From: Micropruina sp.
GTDB lineage: Bacteria > Actinomycetota > Actinomycetes > Propionibacteriales > Propionibacteriaceae
NCBI GenBank assembly: GCA_016716635.1
Contig: JADJVZ010000012.1
Coordinates: forward strand, 1 to 64,000
Direction of reading: 5' to 3'
Length of the DNA stretch: 64,000 nucleotides
Shown: positions 19,373 through 27,212 of the stretch, in pieces
Layout of the letters: every line of letters starts with the position of its first letter
Position numbering within the stretch: the stretch's first letter is position 1
Program-made: the position numbers and the translations under genes
Notes under the pieces: generated by a model
What the model was told of the DNA's origin: nothing
The model's input: the letters and a program-made list of their open reading frames with translations, nothing else
Databases searched by the model: none

Positions 19373-20014
19373 CTACACCACTATCAGGGACGTAACTCCC
19401 GGCTTGGCGTCCCCGAGAAGGGCCCTGCGGGTCTGCCTGAGCAGTTTGACCGCCGGGACGTAGCTGCCGTCGTGTTCAAGGTTGCGAGAGGTCGTGAGCT
19501 CGCCGAACTTTACCGGGTGGGTCTTCTCCCAGCCGCTGTCCTTGTCGGGGATCTCCCACGCGTCGTCGTGGGAGCGAGCGGGCACGACATCCACATGCAT
19601 GTCGAATTGGGGAAACTCCACCTTCACCGACCGGTCGTTCTTGCACACCCGGTCGCCGTACTCGTCCGCAGGCACGCCGGCGAACCTGTCCAGCAGGTCC
19701 TGCGGATCCTCGTCGTCCGGCAGATCGGGCAGTTGGCAGAACACGTCCACATCATCAACGCGACGGATCGACACCTCGCGCTTGTAGGAGCCGATCAGGA
19801 CCGTGTGCAGACCCCATCCCGTCAGATCGGCGTCACGGTCGAGGACATCACGGGCCTCGGCATGAGCGTCCGCTGCGTGCGTCGCATCGTCACCGGGCTC
19901 GATCGCCGACAGGGCATCCTTGAACTGCTTGCTGAGGACCGCCACGCCGTTCCCCCATTCTCCCGCGCAAGTCGGGCTAGTCGTCGCCTCTAGGGTACGA
20001 ACAGGGTCAGACAT
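19373..20014 (-). pseudogene. CD-NTase-like (SMODS) nucleotidyltransferase, truncated
   Basis: About 205 native residues from ATG 20014. It has a polymerase-beta nucleotidyltransferase core: GSYKREVSIRRVDDVDVF (GS plus the DxD metal site) and a third acidic residue in FDMHVDVVPA. This layout is that of SMODS/CD-NTase enzymes, which make cyclic oligonucleotide alarms in CBASS antiphage systems. The C-terminal part is missing: after KLLRQTRRALLGDAKPG the frame enters the IS256 end (about 19398) and stops at 19373. No effector, Cap2 or Cap3 gene remains nearby, and an IS110 element lies just upstream. Not functional as it stands. An archaeal-type CCA-transferase or another NTase is a less likely reading. 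Confidence 0.6.
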
Positions 20015-20034
20015 ACATGCTGGTAGGGCTGGGC

Positions 20035-20233
20035 GGGGGCGTGACCCTTTATCTGACTGGTGCTCTGCTGGGCTACCGATGGACTGATCAGTCCGACCCC
20101 CGTCAGCGTTGCACGGCGCCGGCCGGTCGGGCATGACCTAATACGAGCCTGGCCCAAGCGGGGGCCTGGTGTATGTCCTGTCTGACCGGTCCGGCCGGCG
20201 TCGACCCACCGGAACGGAAGGGCAGGACCCATC
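20035..20233 (+). ncRNA. Candidate bridge RNA region of the IS110 element
   Basis: The non-coding stretch upstream of the transposase has no open frame of interest but has stem-forming segments, for example around GCCTGGCCCAAGCGGGGGCC. In IS110-family elements of this layout the left non-coding end is transcribed into a bridge RNA whose loops pair with donor and target DNA. Placement is the main support; I did not identify the loops. Confidence 0.3.
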
Positions 20234-21433
20234 ATGACAAACCCGCAGGCGGGGATCGGCGGCGTCGACTCCCACAAGGACACCATCCACGTCGCGGTCA
20301 TCACCGCGATCGGGCAGCCGGTTACGGACCGCGAGTTCCCCACGACGGAAGGCGGATACCGCCGCGCCGTTGCCTGGCTCATCGAGCATGGCCCCCTCCA
20401 AGCGGTCGGCATCGAGGGCACCTCCAGCTACGGCATAGGGATCACCACGGCGGTGACAGCAGCCGGGATCCGGGTCGTCGAAGTCAACCGCACTCGCCCC
20501 GCCGAACGCCGGCGTCAAGGCAAGACCGACCAACTTGACGCCTACCGGGCCGCTCGGTCGGTGTTGACCGGCGAGGCCAGCACAGACCCCAAGAGTGCGT
20601 CGATCGAGCCGCTACGTGCCCTCACCGTCGCCCGCCGTTCCGCAGTGAAGGCCCAGCAGGCGGCGTGGCGTCAGATCGGGGCGCTGCTGGTCAACGCACC
20701 TGCCCGGCTACGGGACCGGTACCGCGATCTGTCAGAGGCGAAACTCGTTGCCAGCCTCACCAACACGCGTCCCGAACAGCAAGCCAATCCTGATCTGGCC
20801 GACACGATGCACGCCCTGCGCGCGCTGGCTCGACGCCATCGCGCCCTCGGTCAGGAAATCACCGACCTCGAGGCCCGGATGGCCGCACGCGCCACGTCCA
20901 CCAACCCCGCCCTGCTGGCCATGAAAGGTGTCGGGCCGGTCATCGGAGCCCAGCTGTTGATCACCGCCGGCGACAACCCCGACCGGCTCCGCAGCTCGGC
21001 CTCGTTCGCAGCCTTGTGCGGCACCGCCCCGATCCCGGTGAGCTCCGGTCGCACCGACCGTCACCGCCTATCCCGCGGCGGGGACCGGCAAGCCAACGCC
21101 GCCCTGCACCACATAGTCAAGGTCCGGATGTCCTACGATCCAGCGACCCGCGCCTACCGCGATGCTCACCTGGCCAAGGGCTGGACCACCAAAGCAGTCT
21201 TCCGTGCCCTCAAACGCGCCGTCGCCCGCGAGGTCTTCCAAGCACTGGCCGGACACTGCGCCGTCCCCGACTACAGCGACCTCCGGCCCGCCCGCCGAGC
21301 CAAGAACCTGACCCTCACAGCCGCCGCCCACCACCTCGGGGTCTGGCCCGCACGCGTCGGAGAACTCGAGCTCGGGCGACGACCCAACAACGAACTGGCC
21401 ACCCGCTACCGCGCCTGGCTCAACGCTGCTTGA
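20234..21433 (+). CDS. IS110-family transposase (DEDD) with C-terminal HTH tail
   Basis: 399 residues. The N-terminal RuvC-like DEDD domain is present: GVDSHKDTIHVAV (D), then GIEGTSSYG (E) and RRQGKTDQLDAYRAA (D..D). The C-terminal Tnp_20 domain follows (LLAMKGVGPVIGAQLL, then SFAALCGTAPIPVSSG). Beyond the normal end it carries about 40 further residues (RAKNLTLTAAAHHLGVWPARVGELELG...) that look like an XRE-type helix-turn-helix. The start ATG follows GGAAGGGCAGGA. It is intact and probably functional. Confidence 0.88.
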   Translation: MTNPQAGIGGVDSHKDTIHVAVITAIGQPVTDREFPTTEGGYRRAVAWLIEHGPLQAVGIEGTSSYGIGITTAVTAAGIRVVEVNRTRPAERRRQGKTDQLDAYRAARSVLTGEASTDPKSASIEPLRALTVARRSAVKAQQAAWRQIGALLVNAPARLRDRYRDLSEAKLVASLTNTRPEQQANPDLADTMHALRALARRHRALGQEITDLEARMAARATSTNPALLAMKGVGPVIGAQLLITAGDNPDRLRSSASFAALCGTAPIPVSSGRTDRHRLSRGGDRQANAALHHIVKVRMSYDPATRAYRDAHLAKGWTTKAVFRALKRAVAREVFQALAGHCAVPDYSDLRPARRAKNLTLTAAAHHLGVWPARVGELELGRRPNNELATRYRAWLNAA

Positions 21434-21900
21434 CACGGAATAGGAGCATCAGTCTCGTCGGCCCCAGGTCCGATCGGCTGGAGCGTGCATGACTGTTGGC
21501 CCCAACGCGCCGGGCTCATGGCACAGCCGAAGAAGCCTGATCGGCGCAACTCGCCCTCAACAGGCATGTGAGTGAGGTCACGACCCATCGGCGTCGATGT
21601 CCGCCCATGGCATCTCCGGACGTCTGACTCTCGGAGAGAGCGTCGCAGTGGCCCACGTCCACGCGGAACAGTGGCTCACCCGATGCCGGAACGGTTGCTC
21701 TCGCCCAGCGCGATGTCCACCATGAGCCGTCCGTGGGCGGGACTGAAGGGGCTCCCCTGTCCAAGGAACGAGGGTCCGCCTGTGGCCATCCGTGGGCACG
21801 CCGGGCCAAGACTCCCGGACGCCTATTGCACGTTTATTGCACGAATGCGATTGGTATAGGTATTGCTGGAACGTAAGCCTTAGTCAGAACCTACTAGCAT
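21434..21900. other. Gene-free stretch between IS110 and tRNA-Ala
   Basis: I find no credible gene. A direct repeat TATTGCACG occurs at 21824-21832 and 21835-21843, about 60-80 bases from the 3' end of the tRNA gene. Paired short repeats beside a tRNA end may be arm-type integrase sites, but this is only suggestive. Confidence 0.5.
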
Positions 21901-21976
21901 TGGTGGAGCTAAGGGGATTCGAACCCCTGGCCTTCTCATTGCGAACGAGACGCGCTACCAGCTGCGCCATAGCCCC
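21901..21976 (-). tRNA. tRNA-Ala (anticodon CGC)
   Basis: The complement folds as a standard 76-nt tRNA with encoded CCA. The acceptor stem is GGGGCTA with TAGCTCC, the D arm GCGC..GCGC, the anticodon stem TCTCG/TGAGA around loop TTCGCAA (anticodon CGC, codon GCG), and the T arm contains GGTTCGAATCC. Its 3' end faces the accessory region at lower coordinates, the position where tRNA-targeting integrases insert. Confidence 0.95.
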
Positions 21977-22026
21977 AAGTGCCCTTCCACTTTACAAGGT
22001 CGGACGCCCGCCAGGAAATCCGGCGT

Positions 22027-22782
22027 TCACTCTCCGGCCACGCGCGGACGAGGAACGTCCGGCAGCGCCACCTCGGACGCCGATTCCGGGGCCTCGGCCA
22101 CCACCGGCAGCCCGCGACGAGGCGGCGGCACGGGGCCTGCCAAGTCGATCGTGCGGACGGTGCGCGGCGCGAGCGGCTGCGACACATACGTGGCCTTGGT
22201 GATCGGAATGGGATCCCACAAGGAACCCGGATGCGTGGTCGGCGGATCCAACTCCACCGACGGGGTCGAATCCAGCGTGCGGTCGACCTGGATGATCTCG
22301 ACCTCGCGGATCGCGATCGTCTCTTCGTCGCGGGTCGACGCGATGGCCTCCGCTTGGGCGTCCAACTCCGCGCGCATCGCACGGACGCTCACCCGCGCCA
22401 GCACGAGGAAGGCCACCACGAGGCCACCGGAGATGAGATTGGCCCACCAGGGCAGCACCCGCAGAATCGTGCCCCCCGCGGTGACCAGCACCCCCACGAA
22501 CAGCACCCCCAAGATCCGGCGGCGCCGGGCAGCGGCCCGCGCGTCGGCCAAGGCGAGTTCGCGCAGTTGGGCCCGGCGGGTGAGCGGAGTCGACACCTCG
22601 GCAGAGCCGGGCTCGGCGATGGCCAAGTCGGTACCCCGTCGGACGATCGTCACCGTCGCCGAAAACGGCTCGATCACTTCGCCGTCAAAAACTTCCGGGA
22701 GGTTGCGCCGCTGCAAAAGCATCGGGACGAAGATCAACCACACGAGGCCGATCGCCCCGAAGATGAGTCCTGTCCATGCCAT
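22027..22782 (-). CDS. glpR: GlpR/SepX-like membrane partner of gephyrin-like Glp
   Basis: 251 residues, start ATG 22782, seven bases after TACGGT, which suggests a leaderless message. It has an N-terminal membrane segment (TGLIFGAIGLVWLIFVPMLL), a cytoplasmic linker with RRAQLRELALADARAAARRRR, two further hydrophobic segments (ILGVLFVGVLVTAGGTIL; LISGGLVVAFLVLARV), then a long charged, proline-rich tail. This topology and the gene order glp-rimJ-glpR match the actinobacterial GlpR/SepX protein, which works with the MoeA-like Glp and FtsZ at the division site. The assignment rests on synteny and topology, as the sequence itself is poorly conserved. Confidence 0.65.
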   Translation of the reverse strand: MAWTGLIFGAIGLVWLIFVPMLLQRRNLPEVFDGEVIEPFSATVTIVRRGTDLAIAEPGSAEVSTPLTRRAQLRELALADARAAARRRRILGVLFVGVLVTAGGTILRVLPWWANLISGGLVVAFLVLARVSVRAMRAELDAQAEAIASTRDEETIAIREVEIIQVDRTLDSTPSVELDPPTTHPGSLWDPIPITKATYVSQPLAPRTVRTIDLAGPVPPPRRGLPVVAEAPESASEVALPDVPRPRVAGE

Positions 22783-22883
22783 GTCCTCGACCGTAGGGGG
22801 GCGGGTCCGTCCGCCGTCCGAGGCTGGACGGAGTGTCGCCAGACTCGTCTCAAAATCGCACGACGGGGCTTGTCGGACGCCCG

Positions 22884-23504
22884 TCAGGGATGCTGGTGCA
22901 GCCGATCTACCAAGGAGCCCTCGACCTCGTCGGAGTGCAAGACGAACATGTCGTGATCGCGCCAATCGCCCGCCACGTGCAGGTAACGCGGACGCCTGCC
23001 CTCGTACCGAAACCCCAACTTCTCGACGACGCGCAGGCTGTTGGTGTTCTCGGGACGGATCGCGACCTCAAACCGGTGCAGGTGCAGGACGTCGAAGCAA
23101 TGGTCCGCGGCCATGGCCAGGGAGACCGGAACGATCCCCCGCCCGGCGAAGGTGTGGTCCACCCAATAACCGGCCTGCCCCCATTGGGCGGCGCCGCGGG
23201 TGATGCCCGACACGGTCAACTGCCCCACGATCGGACCCGCCTCACGGCCGGTCGGATCGTAGGTAATGACCCACGGCAGCGATCGTCCATCGCGTGCGGC
23301 CTTGTTGTGCGAGCGGACCATTTCGTTGAACGTGAACGGGTGTCCGGAGCCCACGCGCGGTTGGGTGGCGTCCCAGGGGCCCGTCCAGTCGTGGTTGCGG
23401 ACGCGCACGTCGTCCCACTCCCACTTGTCGCGGTACCGCAGCGGACGCAACGTCACCCCGCCGCTGGTGAGCGTGACCGGCCAGTTCTGAAAGGCCAGCG
23501 CCAT
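22884..23504 (-). CDS. GNAT acetyltransferase, RimJ-like
   Basis: 206 residues of a GNAT N-acetyltransferase of the RimJ/RimL type: LTSGGVTLRPLRYRDKWEW at the start, VIGQ-like strand (GPIVGQLTVSGI), the acetyl-CoA loop region (YWVDHTFAGRGIVPVSL) and the terminal RVVEKLGFRYEG motif. The family acetylates N-termini of ribosomal proteins or other amines; the substrate here is unknown. It begins one base after the stop of the glp gene, so both are in one transcript (glp-rimJ-glpR), an order conserved in actinobacteria. Confidence 0.85.
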   Translation of the reverse strand: MALAFQNWPVTLTSGGVTLRPLRYRDKWEWDDVRVRNHDWTGPWDATQPRVGSGHPFTFNEMVRSHNKAARDGRSLPWVITYDPTGREAGPIVGQLTVSGITRGAAQWGQAGYWVDHTFAGRGIVPVSLAMAADHCFDVLHLHRFEVAIRPENTNSLRVVEKLGFRYEGRRPRYLHVAGDWRDHDMFVLHSDEVEGSLVDRLHQHP

Positions 23505-23505
23505 C

Positions 23506-24783
23506 TCAGGCGTCCAGCACCCAACAGGTCGCCTCGTCGCCCACGTCGAGGCGCGTCACGGTAGCCGGGACGATCACGAGCGCGTCCATGTCGGCGAGCC
23601 GGGAGGCCAAACTGACCCCAGCCAGCGGCAGCACGCCGGAGTCGTCGGTCGCGGCCGGGAGGTACAGCGTGCGCTCGGTGTCGTTCACGATGGGGCGACG
23701 CAGCGGCAGCTTCTTGGTGGGCGGGTCGTACACCTTGCGCCCAGAAAGGCTGCGGAGCACCGGGCGGACGAGCGTCTGGTACGCCACGAAGGCCGATACC
23801 GGAGCGCTGGGCAACATCAACAGCGGCGTGTGATCATCGCCGATGGTGGCGAAGCCCTGATCGGTCGAGGGCGCCATGTCGACGGGCGTGAAGTCGGCCG
23901 TCCCAATGCCCTCCACCGCCGCGGCCATCACGGGATTGACGCCTTCCAGGCCGCCCACCGTGATCACCAGATCCGCCCGGATGAGCTGGTCATTGAGCAC
24001 CTGGCGGATGCGCTCGGCATCCTCGGGCAGAGCCCCCACCGCGTAGCACTGGGCTCCCTCGGCGCGGGCGGCTGCGGCGATCATGGCCGTGGTCGCGTCG
24101 TAGCGCTCCACCCGCGACGCCAAAGGCATACCGGGCGCCACGAGGTGGCGTCCGATGGTGATGACCACCACGCGCGGCTTCGGACGGACGAGGATCTTGT
24201 CGTGGCCGCTCTCGGCGAGGATGCCGATGGTCCGAGCATCGACGCGCTGACCGCTGCGGACGAGGATCTGCCCTTCGGCCACCTCGGACCCGCGCCTGGC
24301 CACGTTCTGACCGTCGTGGACGGGGATCGTCACGACGATCTCGTCGAGTTCACGCTGGACCGAACCCAGGGGGACGACCGCGTCCACGCCCTCGGGCAGC
24401 GGCGAGCCGGCCTCGACTCGGACGGCGGCGCGGATGGCGACGGGTGGGCCCGCGAGATCGTCCGGACCGATCCGATCCACGACCCCGAGGCGCACCGGAC
24501 GCGACGCCGAGGCGTAGGTCACGTCGCCCGCCCGAACTCCGTAACCCGCAATCGCGGATTGGGTGTCAGCCGGCAGGTTGAGGTCGGCCACGATGTCTTC
24601 GCAGAGCGTGAGGCCGTAGGTGTCCATGAGGTGCATGCCAAAAGGACGGAGCGGACGAGTATTGGCGAGCACCAACTTCGCCTGCTCGGTGACTGACCGA
24701 GGTTGCACCGGTGGAGCCAGAACTATCGTCTCGGGCTCTGAGGGTGGAGACGAATTGCGCTTCGAGCGGCGGAACAGGGCCAT
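23506..24783 (-). CDS. glp: Gephyrin-like molybdotransferase Glp (MoeA family)
   Basis: 425 residues, start ATG 24783. MoeA-type fold: the N-terminal domain has DTQSAIAGYGVRAGDV in place of the usual MDGYA site, then PEGVDAVVPLGSV and GQNVARRGSEVAEGQ. The MPT-binding domain follows (VVVITIGRHLVAPG, VGALPEDAERI, VITVGGLEGVNP). The canonical active-site motifs (NSxGDE, GGxSxGxxD) are altered, as in the actinobacterial Glp proteins that act in cell division rather than cofactor synthesis. Its -10 box (TATCGT, 24790-24795) overlaps that of the divergent cyclo-ligase gene. An active MoeA is the alternative, but the changed motifs and rimJ/glpR neighbours argue against it. Confidence 0.75.
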   Translation of the reverse strand: MALFRRSKRNSSPPSEPETIVLAPPVQPRSVTEQAKLVLANTRPLRPFGMHLMDTYGLTLCEDIVADLNLPADTQSAIAGYGVRAGDVTYASASRPVRLGVVDRIGPDDLAGPPVAIRAAVRVEAGSPLPEGVDAVVPLGSVQRELDEIVVTIPVHDGQNVARRGSEVAEGQILVRSGQRVDARTIGILAESGHDKILVRPKPRVVVITIGRHLVAPGMPLASRVERYDATTAMIAAAARAEGAQCYAVGALPEDAERIRQVLNDQLIRADLVITVGGLEGVNPVMAAAVEGIGTADFTPVDMAPSTDQGFATIGDDHTPLLMLPSAPVSAFVAYQTLVRPVLRSLSGRKVYDPPTKKLPLRRPIVNDTERTLYLPAATDDSGVLPLAGVSLASRLADMDALVIVPATVTRLDVGDEATCWVLDA

Positions 24784-24788
24784 GGTCC

Positions 24789-24795
24789 TACGATA
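24789..24795. promoter_or_regulatory. Shared, symmetric -10 element of two divergent genes
   Basis: TACGATA: read forward it gives TACGAT six bases before ATG 24801; read in reverse it gives TATCGT six bases before ATG 24783. Only 17 bases separate the two start codons. Both transcripts would be leaderless and would start from the same melted region. Confidence 0.55.
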
Positions 24796-24800
24796 GGCGA

Positions 24801-25406
24801 ATGGCCTTCCCAGAACCGGCAGGGGTCCCGCGCGCCTCGCAAACAGCGAAGTCCGTGTTGCGGGCACGGTTGGTGGCCGCCAGGGAAACTCGTCCGTCCG
24901 ATCCCGCGGGGGACGGTGCACGCACGGCCGCGGCCCTGGAACTCAGCCGCTTCCACGAGACGGTAGCGGTCTATGCCTCCGTGGCGCCCGAACCGGCCAC
25001 TTCGGAGCTCATCACCGCGCTCCACGAGCTGGGCATCGAGGTGCTGCTGCCCCTGTTGGGACGAGAACCTGACTGGGCCCGGTTCGCGGGGTGGGGCGAG
25101 ATGACCGCCTCGTGGCGTGGGATCGCCGTGCCGACCACGGGGTCTTTCGGTCCCAACGCCCTCACCCGGGCGACGATGATCTGGTGCCCGGGGCTCGCCG
25201 GAAGCCCCTCCGGCGACCGCTTGGGCACGGGCGGCGGTTGGTATGACCGGGCCTTGGGGTGGCGATGTCCCGACTCGATCGTGGGGCTTCTGCTCTACGA
25301 CGACGAGATCCTGGACGACATTCCGACCGAGCCGCATGACCTGAAGGTGGAGTTGATCCTCACCGAGAGACGGACGCTCGACTGCCCCCTCGGAAGGCCG
25401 GAATAG
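24801..25406 (+). CDS. 5-formyltetrahydrofolate cyclo-ligase
   Basis: 201 residues. Converts 5-formyl-THF plus ATP to 5,10-methenyl-THF in the cytoplasm. Seen in the sequence: the N-terminal KSVLRARLVAARE helix that carries the ATP-contacting Arg, the middle VAVYASVAPEPAT strand region, and the conserved C-terminal motif GDRLGTGGGWYDRAL (family GxGGGYYDR). Start ATG 24801 is preceded by TACGAT at six bases. It is divergent from glp and upstream of a FmdB gene, a conserved actinobacterial arrangement. Confidence 0.88.
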   Translation: MAFPEPAGVPRASQTAKSVLRARLVAARETRPSDPAGDGARTAAALELSRFHETVAVYASVAPEPATSELITALHELGIEVLLPLLGREPDWARFAGWGEMTASWRGIAVPTTGSFGPNALTRATMIWCPGLAGSPSGDRLGTGGGWYDRALGWRCPDSIVGLLLYDDEILDDIPTEPHDLKVELILTERRTLDCPLGRPE

Positions 25407-25469
25407 GGCGGGCCGCGCGGCACGTTCTATTCTGTGATTTGTTCCAGACCCTGTGATGACGGACGGCCA

Positions 25470-25799
25470 ATGCCCACGTACCAATATCGCTGCACCGAGT
25501 GCGGCACCGACCTAGAGGCTGTACAGAAGTTTTCTGACGACCCGTTGACCGAGTGCCCGACCTGCGGCGGCGCCCTGCGCAAGGTCTACAGCGCCGTCGG
25601 CGTGGTCTTCAAAGGCAGCGGCTTCTATGCCACCGACAACCGCACGAAGGGCTCCGCCCGGGCGGCGGTGACCTCCGAGGCGAAGTCCGACGCGAAGGCG
25701 GACGCAAAGCCCGCCAAGCACGAGGGCAAGTCGGAATCCAAGCACGGTTCGAAGAAGGAATCTCCCAAGCCGAGCAAGTCCAAGGACCCGGCGGCCTGA
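25470..25799 (+). CDS. FmdB-family zinc-ribbon protein
   Basis: 109 residues. It starts MPTYQYRCTECG and continues to ECPTCGG, giving the CxxC..CxxC zinc ribbon of the FmdB regulatory-protein family within the first 50 residues. After VYSAVGVVFKGSGFYATD the rest is a lysine/alanine/serine-rich, probably disordered tail of about 45 residues. The role is unknown; the family was named from an amidase/formamidase regulator. It lies 63 bases after the cyclo-ligase. Confidence 0.85.
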   Translation: MPTYQYRCTECGTDLEAVQKFSDDPLTECPTCGGALRKVYSAVGVVFKGSGFYATDNRTKGSARAAVTSEAKSDAKADAKPAKHEGKSESKHGSKKESPKPSKSKDPAA

Positions 25800-25977
25800 T
25801 GCCGCTCGCCCACCTTCTTTCGGTCTCCTGGTCGGTTCTGCGCCTTCCCCGGCAGTGACTCCGGAGCGACGACGCTGCAGGGCTCGTTGCGGACGCTGCG
25901 AAGGACAGACCCTGCGTTATTGAGTTGGCCTGTGCATATCTGACGAAACCGCTGCCCGCCCGCCGAGTGTGGGGGGC

Positions 25978-26598
25978 GTGAACCTACGACTCAGCCTCCC
26001 CCGCGCGGTGGCCCGATTCTTCCGGAGGCACCGTCGCGGAGTGGCGGCCGTCCTGACTGGCCTGGGCGTGCTGGCGGCCTTAAGCGTGGTGGCTCCCCCG
26101 CCCGCGCCGCACATGAGTGTGGTGGTCGCGGTTCGAGAGTTGCCCGGAGGTAGTCGAGTTGCCGTCGATGATGTGCGGCGCGTGGATCTCCCCGTGGCAG
26201 CCCTGCCCGAAAGACCCGTCCGCGATCCGGCCGTCGTGGTGGGTCGACTGCTGGTGGCCGGCGTCACGCGCAACCAGGTACTCACGGAACCTTCGATCGT
26301 GTCGGGAACCGGGCAGGCTGATAGCGGGTCGGTGATCGTCCCTCTCACGCTGGCGGACACCGCGGTGATGGCCTTGCTGCGTCCAGGCGACCTGATCGAC
26401 GTCTTGGCGGTGAGCGGCCAAAGCGGCAAGGCCGGTGTCGTCGTTGAAGGCGCCCGAGTGATCGCTACCCCACCCCAGCAATCGGGGGTTCTGGCCTCCT
26501 CGTCCGGGGCCTGGATTCTCGTTCAGGTGCCACAATCGGCCACCACGGCCTTGGTCGAGGCGATGTCCTCGGCCCGGCTGACGGTGGCGCTTCATTGA
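25978..26598 (+). CDS. CpaB/RcpC-like SAF-domain protein
   Basis: 206 residues from GTG 25978 (GTG 25969 is an alternative). It has a basic N-terminus, one membrane segment (GVAAVLTGLGVLAALSVV), then a SAF-type domain (VVVAVRELPGGSRVAVDDVRRVDLP..., VVVGRLLVAGVTRNQVLTE) and the RcpC-like beta domain (VIVPLTLADTAVMALLRPGDLIDVLAV). The family assembles Flp/Tad pili, but no other tad genes are visible here. Solitary CpaB-like proteins are common in actinobacteria and their role is unclear. Confidence 0.75.
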   Translation: MNLRLSLPRAVARFFRRHRRGVAAVLTGLGVLAALSVVAPPPAPHMSVVVAVRELPGGSRVAVDDVRRVDLPVAALPERPVRDPAVVVGRLLVAGVTRNQVLTEPSIVSGTGQADSGSVIVPLTLADTAVMALLRPGDLIDVLAVSGQSGKAGVVVEGARVIATPPQQSGVLASSSGAWILVQVPQSATTALVEAMSSARLTVALH

Positions 26599-26728
26599 GT
26601 CGTGGACCTGGGCTCGCAAGGCCCGGCATGGCGTCGCAAGGGAGGTTGGTCATGATGACTACTATTGATGACGGCGCAGCTCACCGTCCCCGATCCGGGG
26701 CCACCTGCGCCCGCGTGAGAGGAAACCT

Positions 26729-27091
26729 ATGAAGGGCTTCAAAGACTTTCTGATGCGCGGCAACTTGGTCGAGCTGGCCGTCGCCTTCATCATTGGCGGC
26801 GCCTTCGCAAAGGTTGTCGAGGCATTCACCGCCATCATCTTGGACATCGTCGGCAAAGTGGGGGGCATCAACTCGTTCAGTGCCGCCAGCATCGCCGGCA
26901 TCAACATCGGCGCATTCCTGACTGCGCTGATCTCGTTCGTCATCGTGTCTGCAGTGGTCTACTTCGGGCTGGTCAAGCCCTACGAGATCTACTCGGCCAA
27001 GGTGGCCGCCAAGGCCGAGGCAGCCCCCGCGGTGCCGACCACCGAGGAACTCCTCGGCGACATCCGCGATCTGCTCGCCAAGAAGAACTGA
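26729..27091 (+). CDS. mscL: Large-conductance mechanosensitive channel MscL
   Basis: 120 residues. The N-terminal helix MKGFKDFLMRGNLVELAVAFIIGGAF contains the gate-forming part of TM1; the second membrane helix is FLTALISFVIVSAVVYFGLV; a C-terminal cytoplasmic helix ends EELLGDIRDLLAKKN, a typical MscL end. It opens under membrane tension after osmotic downshock. AGAGGAAACCT precedes the ATG. A strong hairpin terminator follows 20 bases after the stop. Confidence 0.93.
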   Translation: MKGFKDFLMRGNLVELAVAFIIGGAFAKVVEAFTAIILDIVGKVGGINSFSAASIAGINIGAFLTALISFVIVSAVVYFGLVKPYEIYSAKVAAKAEAAPAVPTTEELLGDIRDLLAKKN

Positions 27092-27110
27092 GCTCGAGTC
27101 ACTCAAAGCC

Positions 27111-27141
27111 AGTGCCCGCCACCGTCACGGTGGCGGGCACT
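27111..27141. terminator. Terminator between mscL and convergent UDPGP gene
   Basis: Perfect 14-bp stem AGTGCCCGCCACCG / CGGTGGCGGGCACT with a 3-base loop (TCA), followed by GCTGTTTGT. It lies between two convergent genes and can serve both. Confidence 0.9.
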
Positions 27142-27212
27142 GCTGTTTGTCAGAGCCGGGCAGGTCTCGTCCGGCGAATCCGACGAGCGTCGCGAGCGTC
27201 CGGATTCGGGGC

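Larger units (their letters stand above)
15883..19398 (-). mobile_element. IS256-family relic, interrupted by an IS5-family element
   Basis: The IS256 transposase gene is split: its 5' third lies at 18931-19266 and the middle third at 15883-16319, both minus. The coding text rejoins exactly when the inserted DNA (16320-18926) and one copy of CTAG are removed: ATCYLLG then VSTRRMDKLV. The C-terminal third is missing beyond about 15883. The right end is placed near 19398, where IS-end-like sequence meets the interrupted CD-NTase gene. The left end has been lost. Confidence 0.8.
20030..21500 (+). mobile_element. IS110-family element (ends approximate)
   Basis: Defined by a complete IS110-type transposase gene with about 200 bases of non-coding DNA before it and a short stretch after it. 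IS110 elements lack clear inverted repeats and usually make no target duplication, so the ends given are estimates. Confidence 0.6.
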
